Below are positions 10,037-19,280 of a stretch of 64,000 nt of DNA, in pieces. A program made the position numbers and the translations under genes. The notes under the pieces are model-generated. The model saw nothing but the letters and a program-made list of their open reading frames with translations. It made no database searches and was not told where the DNA came from. Origin of the DNA: Pedobacter xixiisoli (GTDB lineage: Bacteria > Bacteroidota > Bacteroidia > Sphingobacteriales > Sphingobacteriaceae); the NCBI RefSeq assembly GCF_900215335.1, contig NZ_OCMT01000001.1, positions 372,001-436,000 of the forward strand, in the 5' to 3' direction. Positions within the stretch are counted from its first letter, which is position 1. Every line of letters begins with the position of its first letter.

Positions 10037-10100
10037 GTACAAAACCGAACCATTTCTGTACAAAAGTGAACCCTTGAAAAAACGTTTAATAGTAGTTTTG
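10037..10100 (+). promoter_or_regulatory. HTCS-type operator and promoter of the GH88 gene
   Basis: Two direct 15-bp half-sites, GTACAAAACCGAACC (10037-10051) and GTACAAAAGTGAACC (10058-10072), lie 21 bp apart start to start. Twenty bases after the second comes TAGTTTTG (10093-10100), a match to the Bacteroidota -7 consensus TAnnTTTG. The GH88 start codon is at 10147. The same half-sites, period and distance to the -7 element occur at 12674 and 37671. The second half-site would reach the -33 region, as expected for an activator touching RNA polymerase. Confidence 0.8.
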
Positions 10101-10146
10101 ATGATGCCAAATCTTGATTGGTGCCAAATATTTCAAACCTCAATAA

Positions 10147-11337
10147 ATGAACAAAAAGAAAACACACATTTCATTATTATTTTTGATCGCATTAATTACT
10201 GCAGGTCAAGTGAAAGCTCAATCTCTAAAAAGCGTAATCAACAAAGCTTTTGAAAATGCCGAACAACAAAGCTTATTAATGGCTAAAAAATACGAAAACC
10301 AGCAAGGTAGATTTCCTAGATCTTTTGAAGGTGGTAAAGATACTTCTTCAGATTCGAGATGGTGGTGTAGTGGTTTTTTTCCGGGTTCGCTTTGGTATTT
10401 GTACGAAAACAATAAAAATGAGGAAGTGCTTAAATATGCCAAGCTTTACACGGATAGGGTAGAGCGAGAGAAATACACCACAGATAATCACGATGTAGGT
10501 TTTATGTTATATTGTAGCTTTGGAAATGGTTTACGGATTACTGGCGAAGAACGCTACAAGGAAGTGTTGTTAACTGGTGCCAAATCGTTAGCCACCCGTT
10601 ATGATGCCAACGTAGGTTTAATCCGTTCTTGGGACCATAACACCGCAGTTTGGCAATATCCAGTAATTATCGATAACCTAATGAACTTGGAGTTGATGCT
10701 TTGGGCAGCAAATTACTCCAAAGATGAAAGCTTTAAGAAAATAGCAATATCACATGCAGATAAATCATTGGTACATCACTTTCGTCCTGATTACAGTTCT
10801 TATCATGTGGTTTCTTACGATAAAAAAACTGGAGTACCGCATAAAAAGCAGACACATCAAGGCGCTGCCGATGATTCTGCATGGAGCCGTGGACAATCGT
10901 GGGGATTGTACGGTTACACCTACCTCTACCGCGAAACTAAGGATAAACGTTATTTAGAACAGGCAAAGCACATCGCTAATTTTTTAATCAACCATCCACA
11001 AATGCCAAAAGACTTTATCCCATATTGGGATTACAATGCACCACAAATTCCAAATACCACTCGTGATGCGTCTGCAGCCACCGTTATGGCGTCTGCATTG
11101 ATAGAGTTAAGCGATTTTGTAGATGCCAAATTGAAAAAGAAATATATGCAAGTGGTTGATAAGCAGATTAGAACGTTGGCATCAGACGAATACACTGCTA
11201 AATTAGGCGAAAACGGAGACTTTATCCTGAAGCATAGCACAGGTGCTTTCCCCTTCAAATCAGAAATTGACGCACCCTTAACTTACGCAGACTATTATTA
11301 TCTAGAAGCCTTAACAAGATTAAAAAAAAGGCTCTAA
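10147..11337 (+). CDS. GH88 unsaturated glucuronyl hydrolase
   Basis: An exported 396-residue enzyme (signal peptide about 1-24) with the alpha6/alpha6-barrel motifs of GH88. NHDVGFM places Asp116 and IIDNLMNLEL places Asp176; their 60-residue spacing fits the catalytic pair of characterised members. HQGAADDSAWSRGQSWGLYG is the conserved substrate-binding segment. GH88 hydrates the 4,5-double bond of an unsaturated uronic acid at the non-reducing end, which then falls off as a keto sugar. Its substrate is made by a polysaccharide lyase, so this gene indicates a lyase-processed uronate-containing glycan. It is preceded by the HTCS-type operator and followed 59 bp later by the GH28-like gene. 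GH105 is the main alternative; the motifs favour GH88. Confidence 0.9.
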   Translation: MNKKKTHISLLFLIALITAGQVKAQSLKSVINKAFENAEQQSLLMAKKYENQQGRFPRSFEGGKDTSSDSRWWCSGFFPGSLWYLYENNKNEEVLKYAKLYTDRVEREKYTTDNHDVGFMLYCSFGNGLRITGEERYKEVLLTGAKSLATRYDANVGLIRSWDHNTAVWQYPVIIDNLMNLELMLWAANYSKDESFKKIAISHADKSLVHHFRPDYSSYHVVSYDKKTGVPHKKQTHQGAADDSAWSRGQSWGLYGYTYLYRETKDKRYLEQAKHIANFLINHPQMPKDFIPYWDYNAPQIPNTTRDASAATVMASALIELSDFVDAKLKKKYMQVVDKQIRTLASDEYTAKLGENGDFILKHSTGAFPFKSEIDAPLTYADYYYLEALTRLKKRL

Positions 11338-11396
11338 ATAAGATTAAAAACAGGTATTCTTGTGTTTCCAATTAATAATCAATACAACTTATAGCA

Positions 11397-12611
11397 ATGG
11401 CGATCTTTAAGAAAGCACTATTTACACTCTGCATTTTATTGTGCAGTTTCAACTTTTTGTCAGCAACGGCAATTAAACTCGATGAAACCTACATCAGCCC
11501 TAATTCGTATAAAACTGGTACACAATCAGAGCGTATTCAAAAGGCAATTAACGAAGCGAAGAAAACCACAGGAAAAGTGGTAATTCCAAGATACGATGCT
11601 GTTACAAAAACAAACGTTTGGCTGATAGATCAGGCTATTTTGCTACCTAGCGATTTTGAGCTGGAACTGAACAATTGCAAAATCAAACTTTCTGATAAAT
11701 GCAGGGATAACTTTATTCGTTCGGCAAACGCAGGTCTGGGAATCAAGAACATCGCTCCCTTAAAAAACATAAAGGTGGTTGGGGTAGGTAATGTGCTCTT
11801 GGAGGGAGCTAATAACCCTCGTTCTACTGGCGATCACAATAAAACTTTGTCTCTTAACCCTAACGGATTTGGTCAATCTTATGGCACTGATGCAGGCAAA
11901 CCAAACGAAAACCAAAAAGGAGGTTGGCGAAACCATGCGATTATACTGGCTCATGTAGATGTATTTCAAATTAGCGGAATTACGCTAAAAGATTATCACG
12001 GTCACGGTTTAGTATTAGAACGCAGTACTAACGGAGTGGTTAAAGACATCACTTTTGATGTAAGGCAAGCCGTTAACGTTGCAGGAACAGAGAAGCAAAT
12101 CTTAAATCAAGATGGATTGGGAGTGCGTTTTGGAAGTAAAAACATTATCATTTCGAACATAAAGGGAAAAAGCGGAGACGACTTTATCAATATCGGCTTA
12201 ACTGATACAGGTGTAGAAGCAGGCAAAGAAAATGTGAATGTGGTAAGTGGTTCTGTATACGCAGGCGAAAAAGATAATATCTCCAATATCTACCTTCAAA
12301 ACTGGCAAGACTTCTATTCTCTTTCACATCGTGCTATTCGTATGATGCCGGTTGGTAAGTTGAGGATTAGCAATGTCTTTATCGAAAATATGATCATCAG
12401 CCCTTTATCTAAAAAAGGATTGGAAGCAGAATATGCGGAGAACATTAAAGGTTTATTTGTGAGAAACCTCGTAAGTAACTTTCAAGTAAAAGCTAAGGGA
12501 ATATTGGATGCTAGTTTCAGAGATGTTTTTTATACAGGAGAAGGAAGTGCTATAGATGTTCAGGCAAGTGAGAGTGTAGTGGTTGATAATGTAAAAAATA
12601 TCAAAAAATAA
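11397..12611 (+). CDS. GH28-like right-handed beta-helix protein, exported
   Basis: A signal peptide (about 1-23) precedes a pectate-lyase-fold domain. Motifs similar to polygalacturonase GH28 appear: NQDGLGVRFGS with Asp239 in the NTD position and KSGDDFINIG with Asp261-Asp262 in the DD position. The usual later GHG and RIK motifs are not recognisable; SLSHRAIRMMP stands in that region, and an HGHG occurs earlier at YHGHGLVLERS. It may therefore be a divergent hydrolase, a lyase of the same fold, or an inactive relative. At 404 residues it is normal in length. It follows GH88 by 59 bp with no clear terminator between, so they are probably co-transcribed and act on the same glycan. Confidence 0.65.
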   Translation: MAIFKKALFTLCILLCSFNFLSATAIKLDETYISPNSYKTGTQSERIQKAINEAKKTTGKVVIPRYDAVTKTNVWLIDQAILLPSDFELELNNCKIKLSDKCRDNFIRSANAGLGIKNIAPLKNIKVVGVGNVLLEGANNPRSTGDHNKTLSLNPNGFGQSYGTDAGKPNENQKGGWRNHAIILAHVDVFQISGITLKDYHGHGLVLERSTNGVVKDITFDVRQAVNVAGTEKQILNQDGLGVRFGSKNIIISNIKGKSGDDFINIGLTDTGVEAGKENVNVVSGSVYAGEKDNISNIYLQNWQDFYSLSHRAIRMMPVGKLRISNVFIENMIISPLSKKGLEAEYAENIKGLFVRNLVSNFQVKAKGILDASFRDVFYTGEGSAIDVQASESVVVDNVKNIKK

Positions 12612-12673
12612 AAGGAACGGAAATGCATTTTTTCGGTCAATTGGGCTGGAAAAATCCAAATAATCCTTCGTTT

Positions 12674-12737
12674 GTACAAAACCAAACCATTTTCGTACAA
12701 AAGTGAACCCTCCGTATGGTTGATGGACATAGTTTTG
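12674..12737 (+). promoter_or_regulatory. HTCS-type operator and promoter before the first susC operon
   Basis: Direct half-sites GTACAAAACCAAACC (12674-12688) and GTACAAAAGTGAACC (12695-12709) have a 21-bp period and are followed after 20 bp by TAGTTTTG (12730-12737). This equals the layout at 10037 and 37671. The first susC starts about 430 bp downstream, so the transcript has a long leader. Confidence 0.8.
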
Positions 12738-13167
12738 TCTTAACCAATTTATAGTAACCGAACCAAGTATGAAAACTAAGCAATTGATAGCTGTCGCTAT
12801 TATCATTCAAAAAGGTAATTCAATCCACAGGAATACCACAAAATGCACCGCTCCTTTTTTAATACAAGAACGTAGTCATATCAACGATGTAAAAAGCTGG
12901 TTGAAAAAGCTATGGTTTGAGCTGCAAAAAAATTCGATAAATACAGGAAGAAGATGATCTCCGTGTTTACTAAATATCCTATAAATTATTGGTGTTGGGA
13001 ACTGTAAAGTTGCAACCAGTTCTAAAATATCAATAACCCAAAAATAAATTTAACCTAAACAATCAGTAAGCCTATAGCCAAATTTTTTTAAAATCTAATT
13101 GTCTTCATCTTGATGAAAGAGAAAGACGCAAAATGTTAAGTTTTAATCCTAACCAAAATAAATCTAA
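12738..13167 (+). other. Long 5' leader of the susC operon with a short open frame
   Basis: No convincing gene lies between the promoter and susC. A 62-codon frame at 12769-12957 starts MKTKQLIAVAIIIQ, 39 bp after the -7 element. A similar MKT-starting mini-frame sits at the same place after the promoter at 37671, so a leader peptide or a remnant of an ancestral signal peptide is possible. The rest is AT-rich sequence without clear structure. Confidence 0.3.
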
Positions 13168-16100
13168 ATGATAAAAGAATTACACATTAAGCTTAAAAGC
13201 TGGCTAATGATTGTCGCAATGCTGGTGCTGGCGACAAATTACAGCTATTCACAAACAACCGATCCAGTCAAAGTCAAAATTAAAGGTAAAGTTACTGATG
13301 AAAAAGGTGAAGGACTAGTTGGTGTATCGGTACTAGTTAAAGGTACTGGAAAAGGCACCTCTACAGATGCTGATGGAAACTATGCACTAGATGCGTTGCC
13401 AACAGCTACGCTGGTTTTTTCCTACATCGGTTTCGATACACAAGAAATCAAAGCTAATCCATCGGGAGTTATCAACGTTAAAATGAGCGGAGATAAAGTA
13501 TTAGATCAGGTGGTGGTAGTAGGATATGGTACTGCCAAAAAGAAAGATTTAACGGGAGGCTTGGCGGTAGTAGGCAAAGAACAGTTAAATATGGTTTCTA
13601 CACCAAACTTAATGGATCGTTTGGTGGGGCAGGTAGCTGGTTTTAGTATCACTACTGGTGATGCTAGACCAGGTGCTTCACAAACTTTGTTAATTCGTGG
13701 AGAAAATTCTATACAAGCTAGCAACAATCCATTAATTATTTTAGATGGTATTCCATATAGTGGTTCGTTAGCAGATATCGACCCTAATAACGTAGAAAGT
13801 TCAAGTATTTTAAAAGATGCTTCTGCAGTAGCTATTTATGGCTCTCGTGGTTCTAATGGTGTAATCCTTATCCAAACCAAAAGAGGTTCGTTAGGTAAAG
13901 CTCAGGTTGGCTATCGTGGGCAATTAGGTTTAGCCGAGCCCATGCAACGTATTGATGTGATGGGTCCAAACGAATACATTCGCTTTCAACAAGATATTGG
14001 AAGGCTGAGACAAGGCTATACCGGTTATCTATTGGATCCAATTGCGGGAGATATTATTAGTGTGACCGAGAGAGGAAATTACGCAAATAACGTTACGCAC
14101 AATTGGCAAGATTATATTTTTAGAAGAGCGGTAACAATGGATCATCAGCTAAGTGTTTCTGGAGGTACAGAAAGTACAAAGTATATGGCCTCGCTTGCAG
14201 CCTTAGAGCAAGATGGTGTGGTATATAACTCACGTTTGTCTCGTTTAAACATGACAGCCAACTTAGATCAAACTTTTAATAAGTGGCTAACTATTGGTAT
14301 AGGTGTACAATACACCAGAAGAAGTGATGGCGGTGTTACACCAAATATAGAACATGCCATTAAGCAAAGTCCTTACGGTAGCTATAAAGATGCTAATGGT
14401 AATTACGTGCCTGAACCTATGGAATATTCGCTCATCGTTAATCCGATGCGTAATGTAAATGCTATTCAAGATAGGTTCAATAACAACTTTTTTCTTTCTG
14501 GTTATACTAATGTATTATTGCCAGTTAAAGGATTGTCTTATAGAGCAAACTTTGGGTATAACTACAGAAATGGTTTTACAGGAACTTACTATGGTCGTGA
14601 TACTTTTGATGGTAGAGAAACGGCAACGCTAGTTGGTGGTAGTGCTTCAACGAGCAACTCTCAATATAACGATTATAATTTCGAAAACATATTGAAATAT
14701 GAACGTGAAATTGGCGACCACCGTTTTGATGCTACTGGGTTATTCAGTATTCAACAGGATCAAACCAATACTTTTTCGCAAAGTGGACAGGGTTTTGTAA
14801 CAGATGATACAGAATACTTTATGATAGCTACTGCAGAGCGTCTTATTGCCAATAGTTCTTCATCGGTAAAAAAAGCAATGCTTTCATATATGGGTAGGTT
14901 AAACTACGGATATAAAGGCAAGTATTTGCTTACGTTAACAGGTCGTTCTGATGGGGCTTCGGTTTTCGGCATCAATAATAAATATGCATTTTTTCCAGCT
15001 GCCGCCGCTGCTTGGCATGTTGGAGAAGAAAGCTTTTTAAAAGATAATGTGAAATGGGTGGACATGTTAAAGCTACGCCTTTCTTACGGAGCTAACGGAA
15101 ACCAAGCAATTACGCCTTATAGAACCTTGGATCGTTTATACTCTGATGTTAAATATATTTGGGGGGATACAGGCGTGCCAGTAACCACTGCATATTTAGC
15201 AGGTAATGGTATCGGTAATCCTAACTTAAAGTGGGAAACAACTTATTCAACTAACTTAGGTTTAGATTTTCAGTTGTTTAAAAATAGATTGAGCGGCACT
15301 GTTGACGCCTATATTTCTAGAACTAAAGATTTGTTAATGGAGCGTATTGTTCCAATTATGAACGGTTATAACAGAATATGGGATAACGTTGGCGAAACCC
15401 AAAACAAAGGGATAGAGGTTACTTTAAATACGGTTAATATTAGTAGGAAAGATTTTAACTGGAGCTCTACAGGTGTTTTTTCACTAAACCGAGATAAGAT
15501 TGTAGAACTAAGGGGTGATGGAATTGATGATATCGGTAACAATTGGTACATCGGTAAACCTTTAAGAGTTTTTTACGACTATAATATGATTGGAATTTGG
15601 CAAACTGGCGAAAATTACAGTATGCAACCAGGTGCAGCTGCTGGTGCAGCCAAATTAGAAGATGTAAATGGTGATGGAACAATTACACCTGCTGATAGAA
15701 AAATTATTGGTTCTAAAAATCCACGTTACACAGCTTCTTTTGCCAATAGATTAAGTTATAAAAATTTCTATGCTTCGGCTTTGGTAACTGGCGTTTTTGG
15801 AGTTTGGCGTGACGATAACGTGGCGAACATGGGAGGTTGGACTTTTGGGATTACCAACTATGTACACGGTGCCAATTATTGGACACCTGAAAACCCTAAT
15901 GCTACCATAGTTTCTCCAGGTTATTTAAATACACAACAAGGACATGGTTATTATAAAAAAGTGAATTACGTACAAGTTAGAAATATCACTTTCGGTTACA
16001 GAGTTCCACAAAATATAGCCAAAAAAGTAGGCGTAAGTGGTATTGACGTAAATGCAAGTGTAAACAACCTGCACACATTTTCGAACATTAGACAGGTGCT

Positions 16101-16176
16101 AAATTACGATAACACATGGATGGCATCTTTTCCAACAGCACGTTCTTATATGTTCGGTCTAAATGTAAACTTCTAA
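13168..16176 (+). CDS. SusC/RagA-family TonB-dependent glycan importer (first pair)
   Basis: A 1,002-residue outer-membrane transporter. A signal peptide (about 1-28) leads into a carboxypeptidase-regulatory-like domain (about 36-110: KGKVTDEKGEGLVGVSVLVKG). Then come the VVVVGYG segment typical of the SusC/RagA family, the plug (LIILDGIPYSG, AIYGSRGSNGVILIQTKRG) and a 22-strand barrel. The C-terminus ends in the aromatic MFGLNVNF. With the SusD protein encoded 101 bp downstream it should import oligosaccharides across the outer membrane using TonB energy. It is the first gene after the HTCS-type promoter, so it is likely induced together with GH88 and the T9SS beta-helix protein. Confidence 0.95.
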   Translation: MIKELHIKLKSWLMIVAMLVLATNYSYSQTTDPVKVKIKGKVTDEKGEGLVGVSVLVKGTGKGTSTDADGNYALDALPTATLVFSYIGFDTQEIKANPSGVINVKMSGDKVLDQVVVVGYGTAKKKDLTGGLAVVGKEQLNMVSTPNLMDRLVGQVAGFSITTGDARPGASQTLLIRGENSIQASNNPLIILDGIPYSGSLADIDPNNVESSSILKDASAVAIYGSRGSNGVILIQTKRGSLGKAQVGYRGQLGLAEPMQRIDVMGPNEYIRFQQDIGRLRQGYTGYLLDPIAGDIISVTERGNYANNVTHNWQDYIFRRAVTMDHQLSVSGGTESTKYMASLAALEQDGVVYNSRLSRLNMTANLDQTFNKWLTIGIGVQYTRRSDGGVTPNIEHAIKQSPYGSYKDANGNYVPEPMEYSLIVNPMRNVNAIQDRFNNNFFLSGYTNVLLPVKGLSYRANFGYNYRNGFTGTYYGRDTFDGRETATLVGGSASTSNSQYNDYNFENILKYEREIGDHRFDATGLFSIQQDQTNTFSQSGQGFVTDDTEYFMIATAERLIANSSSSVKKAMLSYMGRLNYGYKGKYLLTLTGRSDGASVFGINNKYAFFPAAAAAWHVGEESFLKDNVKWVDMLKLRLSYGANGNQAITPYRTLDRLYSDVKYIWGDTGVPVTTAYLAGNGIGNPNLKWETTYSTNLGLDFQLFKNRLSGTVDAYISRTKDLLMERIVPIMNGYNRIWDNVGETQNKGIEVTLNTVNISRKDFNWSSTGVFSLNRDKIVELRGDGIDDIGNNWYIGKPLRVFYDYNMIGIWQTGENYSMQPGAAAGAAKLEDVNGDGTITPADRKIIGSKNPRYTASFANRLSYKNFYASALVTGVFGVWRDDNVANMGGWTFGITNYVHGANYWTPENPNATIVSPGYLNTQQGHGYYKKVNYVQVRNITFGYRVPQNIAKKVGVSGIDVNASVNNLHTFSNIRQVLNYDNTWMASFPTARSYMFGLNVNF

Positions 16177-16277
16177 TTTAATACCACACGGAAAGTGAAA
16201 CCGTCATGATTTTCAAAATAGGTAACACAATTAAAAATCAAGGCCGCTTCATCACCATTGAAAACAAATTTAAATAG

Positions 16278-17924
16278 ATGAAAAATATCATAACAACAAG
16301 CATTGCATTGATCGTATTGATCTCATTTAGTGGCTGTAAAAAGTTTTTGGATGAAGAATTGAAAAATGAACTAGCACCAAGCAATACTTATACAAGTACC
16401 TACGGGTTTGAAGTAGGTAGCGCAGGTCTTTATGCGCTTACACGTTCAGAATATAATACTTACGGCGAAAGAGGAGCGTTCATTCATAATGGCGCCACAC
16501 CTTATGAGTCTTTGCAGGCTGCCACAGATATTGCAGACGTGATTAATAGCGATGCATCACTTACTGCATTTGCAAACTTGACGATTACGCCAAGAGAACA
16601 ATTTGTGGGTACCTATTGGACTTGGGCTTATAATTTAATTTCTTCTGCCAATTTAATGCTGGTTTATTCAGAGAAAAATACCAATTGGGATTCGCCAACA
16701 GACAAAGCTCGTTTTCAGGCAGAAGCACGTTTTTTTAGAGCTTATGCTTACCGCACCTTGGTTTATCTTTATGGAGATGTACCTTATGTAGAAACGATTC
16801 TGTACGATTTTCAACTTAATTTTACTCGTACTCCAAAAGCTGAAGTAATTGGTCACATGGTGGATGATTTGAAATTCGCTGTGGCAAATTTGCCTGCGAA
16901 TCCTGATGTACCAAATTTTAAAGAAGGTAAGTTAACTAAATGGGCTGCAAGTCATTTATTAAGTGAGATTTATTTGTTGCAGGGCGATTATCCTGCGGCA
17001 GAGCAAGCGGCATTAGCAGTAATCAACAGTGGTCACTACGGTTTAATGAAAACCAGATTTGGAGTAAATAAAGATAAAGCTGGCGACGTTTTTAGTGATT
17101 TGTTTGTAGAAAATAATCAAAACAGAAAAAGTGCCAATAGAGAGAGTATTTGGGTTTTACAATTCCAATTTAACACCATAGGTGGCGGTAGTAATTCTGA
17201 TGATTGGACACGTAGGGCTTGGATTCCAAACTACTCGGGTATCAGCGGTTTTGTATTGGCTGACACTTTGGGTGGTCGTGGTATTGCTCAATTAGTACCT
17301 ATGAAATGGTGGTTAGGAACAAACGGTACTGGCCTTACTGACAATATCCCAGGTATTTTTACTGCAAATGATATACGTAATTCAAATTATAACATTAAAC
17401 GTACCTGGTATTACAATAACGCCGCGGATCCTGCACTTTTCGGTAAGAAAGCGCCAATCACGCAAAATACGTGGTTTACTACTAAACAGTTATTCCCTGC
17501 AATTACCAAGTTCTTTTATGGTCGTAGCGAAAACTTAAGTTTAACAGGTAGTTACAAAGACAGAATGAAATTCCGTTTGGCAGAAACGTATCTGTTATTA
17601 GCAGAAGCTTACTTAGGTCAAACTAATCCTCAAAAAGCTGCGGATGCTGTAAATGAGGTGCGTAGAAGGGCAGGAGCAGGAGATGTTGCCGCTGCCGATA
17701 TGACTATGGACTTTTTGTTGGATGAACGTATTAGAGAGTTAGTGGGAGAGGAAACCCGTAGGTTTACGTTAGTACGAACCAAAAAGTATGTTGATCGAGT
17801 AAAATTGTATAATCCTGCTTTAGCGGGTAAGGTAAATGCAAATCACATGCTATGGCCAATTCCGCAAGCAATTAGAGATGCCAATACAGGTGCGCCATTC
17901 CCTCAAAATCCAGGTTACGATTGA
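16278..17924 (+). CDS. SusD/RagB-family surface glycan-binding lipoprotein (first pair)
   Basis: A 548-residue lipoprotein; the leader ends ISFSGC, giving lipidated Cys20. It has the SusD TPR-like helical scaffold (AEARFFRAYAYRTLVYLYGDVPYV about 150-175), the RLAETYLLLAEAYL segment and the C-terminal block ending in LWPIPQAIRDANTGAPFPQNPGY. SusD proteins sit as a lid on the SusC barrel and capture oligosaccharides. It follows its susC by 101 bp and precedes the susE-like gene by 68 bp. Confidence 0.94.
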   Translation: MKNIITTSIALIVLISFSGCKKFLDEELKNELAPSNTYTSTYGFEVGSAGLYALTRSEYNTYGERGAFIHNGATPYESLQAATDIADVINSDASLTAFANLTITPREQFVGTYWTWAYNLISSANLMLVYSEKNTNWDSPTDKARFQAEARFFRAYAYRTLVYLYGDVPYVETILYDFQLNFTRTPKAEVIGHMVDDLKFAVANLPANPDVPNFKEGKLTKWAASHLLSEIYLLQGDYPAAEQAALAVINSGHYGLMKTRFGVNKDKAGDVFSDLFVENNQNRKSANRESIWVLQFQFNTIGGGSNSDDWTRRAWIPNYSGISGFVLADTLGGRGIAQLVPMKWWLGTNGTGLTDNIPGIFTANDIRNSNYNIKRTWYYNNAADPALFGKKAPITQNTWFTTKQLFPAITKFFYGRSENLSLTGSYKDRMKFRLAETYLLLAEAYLGQTNPQKAADAVNEVRRRAGAGDVAAADMTMDFLLDERIRELVGEETRRFTLVRTKKYVDRVKLYNPALAGKVNANHMLWPIPQAIRDANTGAPFPQNPGYD

Positions 17925-17992
17925 TATAGAGCAGCACTTTAATAACATCAAATAATAAAAAATACCAATGATTTTGATTCAATAACGACATC

Positions 17993-19186
17993 ATGAAAAG
18001 AATAAACTATTTATATAAAACCTTACTGTTCTTAAGCTTTGTGCTCTGTATTACAGCTTGCAAAAAAGGCGTAAATGACATACCGAAAGTTCAAGAGAAA
18101 ATGGAACTTAAGGCATCGGCACCAGCTATTATTTTAGATGAGAACAATCTATCTGGAAATATCATCACATTTAATTGGGCACCCGCCAGGCCACAGTCTG
18201 ATGATCACATGGCTACCTATACCACTAGATTAGATGTTGTGGGAAACAATTTTGGTAGCTCAACAGCGATAATGGCCTACGAAGATGATGGAGTTTTTAG
18301 CAAAAGCTTTACTTCAGAGCAGCTTCAAAACTGGGCAAATCAGAAATGGGGCATTGCAGTTAATAAGCCTTTTGTACTTGAGTTTAGGGTAGTTTGCGAC
18401 TGGGAAGGAGGGGCAACTTTTGAAGCTCCAGAGGTACGTACCATTAGAGTTAACGTAACACCAATTAAAACAGTAGTTTTCGATGCAGACAAAGTATTTT
18501 TAGGTGGAAGTGCTATTACAGGTATTAATAGGATAGAAATGCCTAAAACCTTAGAAAATCCAAACCAATATGCTTATGTGCTTAATTTGCAGCCAGGTGA
18601 ATTGCAAATTCCAACAGAATACAGTGGCACTACAAATTATATTGTTTCTACTGATGCAAGTACGACGTTAAATGATGGAACAGCTACTCCAATAAGAATT
18701 AGAGAAAATGCTTTCGCGTGGAAAATTGAAACTGCTGGCGAGTATCGTGTAGTTGTAAATATGCAAAAAGCTACAGCAACTATTTATTCTCCGGCTAAAG
18801 CACTAAAACCAGCTTCTGTAGAGTGGACACTTAATAGCGTACTCACTACAACAGAAGTAAATGCACTATGGACATATGGCGAACCTACAGCTTGGGCATG
18901 GAGAGCAGGTAGCTGGACACAAAGTTTGGCAGATCCACAAATATTCGTCTATTCAGGTGCGGCATTAACAGGTAGAACAAAGTTTGGTGTAGCGGCGCAC
19001 AATAACACGTACGTGTATACAGGTAATAATACATCCGGAAATACTGCTGTTACTTTAGGAGCATCTTATCCAGTATTTAGTGGCTTTAGTGCAAATGAAC
19101 GTAATGCATATTTTAGTTTGCCATCAGGAACTAATTTTATGGTGCTTGATATTAGAAATAAGACGTTCGTTGCTACAAAACGTTAA
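17993..19186 (+). CDS. SusE-like surface lipoprotein
   Basis: The leader ends VLCITAC (Cys23), so a lipoprotein is expected. The N-terminal part (about 35-150) contains PAIILDENNLSGNIITFNWAPA, characteristic of the SusE N-terminal domain. Two or more beta-sandwich modules follow, the last (about 280-397) with WAWRAGSWTQSLADPQIF and aromatic residues suitable for sugar stacking. SusE and SusF type proteins bind glycan on the cell surface without cleaving it. Its place after susC-susD supports that role. The ligand is unknown. Confidence 0.75.
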   Translation: MKRINYLYKTLLFLSFVLCITACKKGVNDIPKVQEKMELKASAPAIILDENNLSGNIITFNWAPARPQSDDHMATYTTRLDVVGNNFGSSTAIMAYEDDGVFSKSFTSEQLQNWANQKWGIAVNKPFVLEFRVVCDWEGGATFEAPEVRTIRVNVTPIKTVVFDADKVFLGGSAITGINRIEMPKTLENPNQYAYVLNLQPGELQIPTEYSGTTNYIVSTDASTTLNDGTATPIRIRENAFAWKIETAGEYRVVVNMQKATATIYSPAKALKPASVEWTLNSVLTTTEVNALWTYGEPTAWAWRAGSWTQSLADPQIFVYSGAALTGRTKFGVAAHNNTYVYTGNNTSGNTAVTLGASYPVFSGFSANERNAYFSLPSGTNFMVLDIRNKTFVATKR

Positions 19187-19280
19187 AACAAGATTGAATA
19201 ATTGGCACTGTCATAAATGGTGGATTAAAATCCAAAAGGAGATGGCAAATTGTAAAATAGAGTTTTGAATTATATTATAT

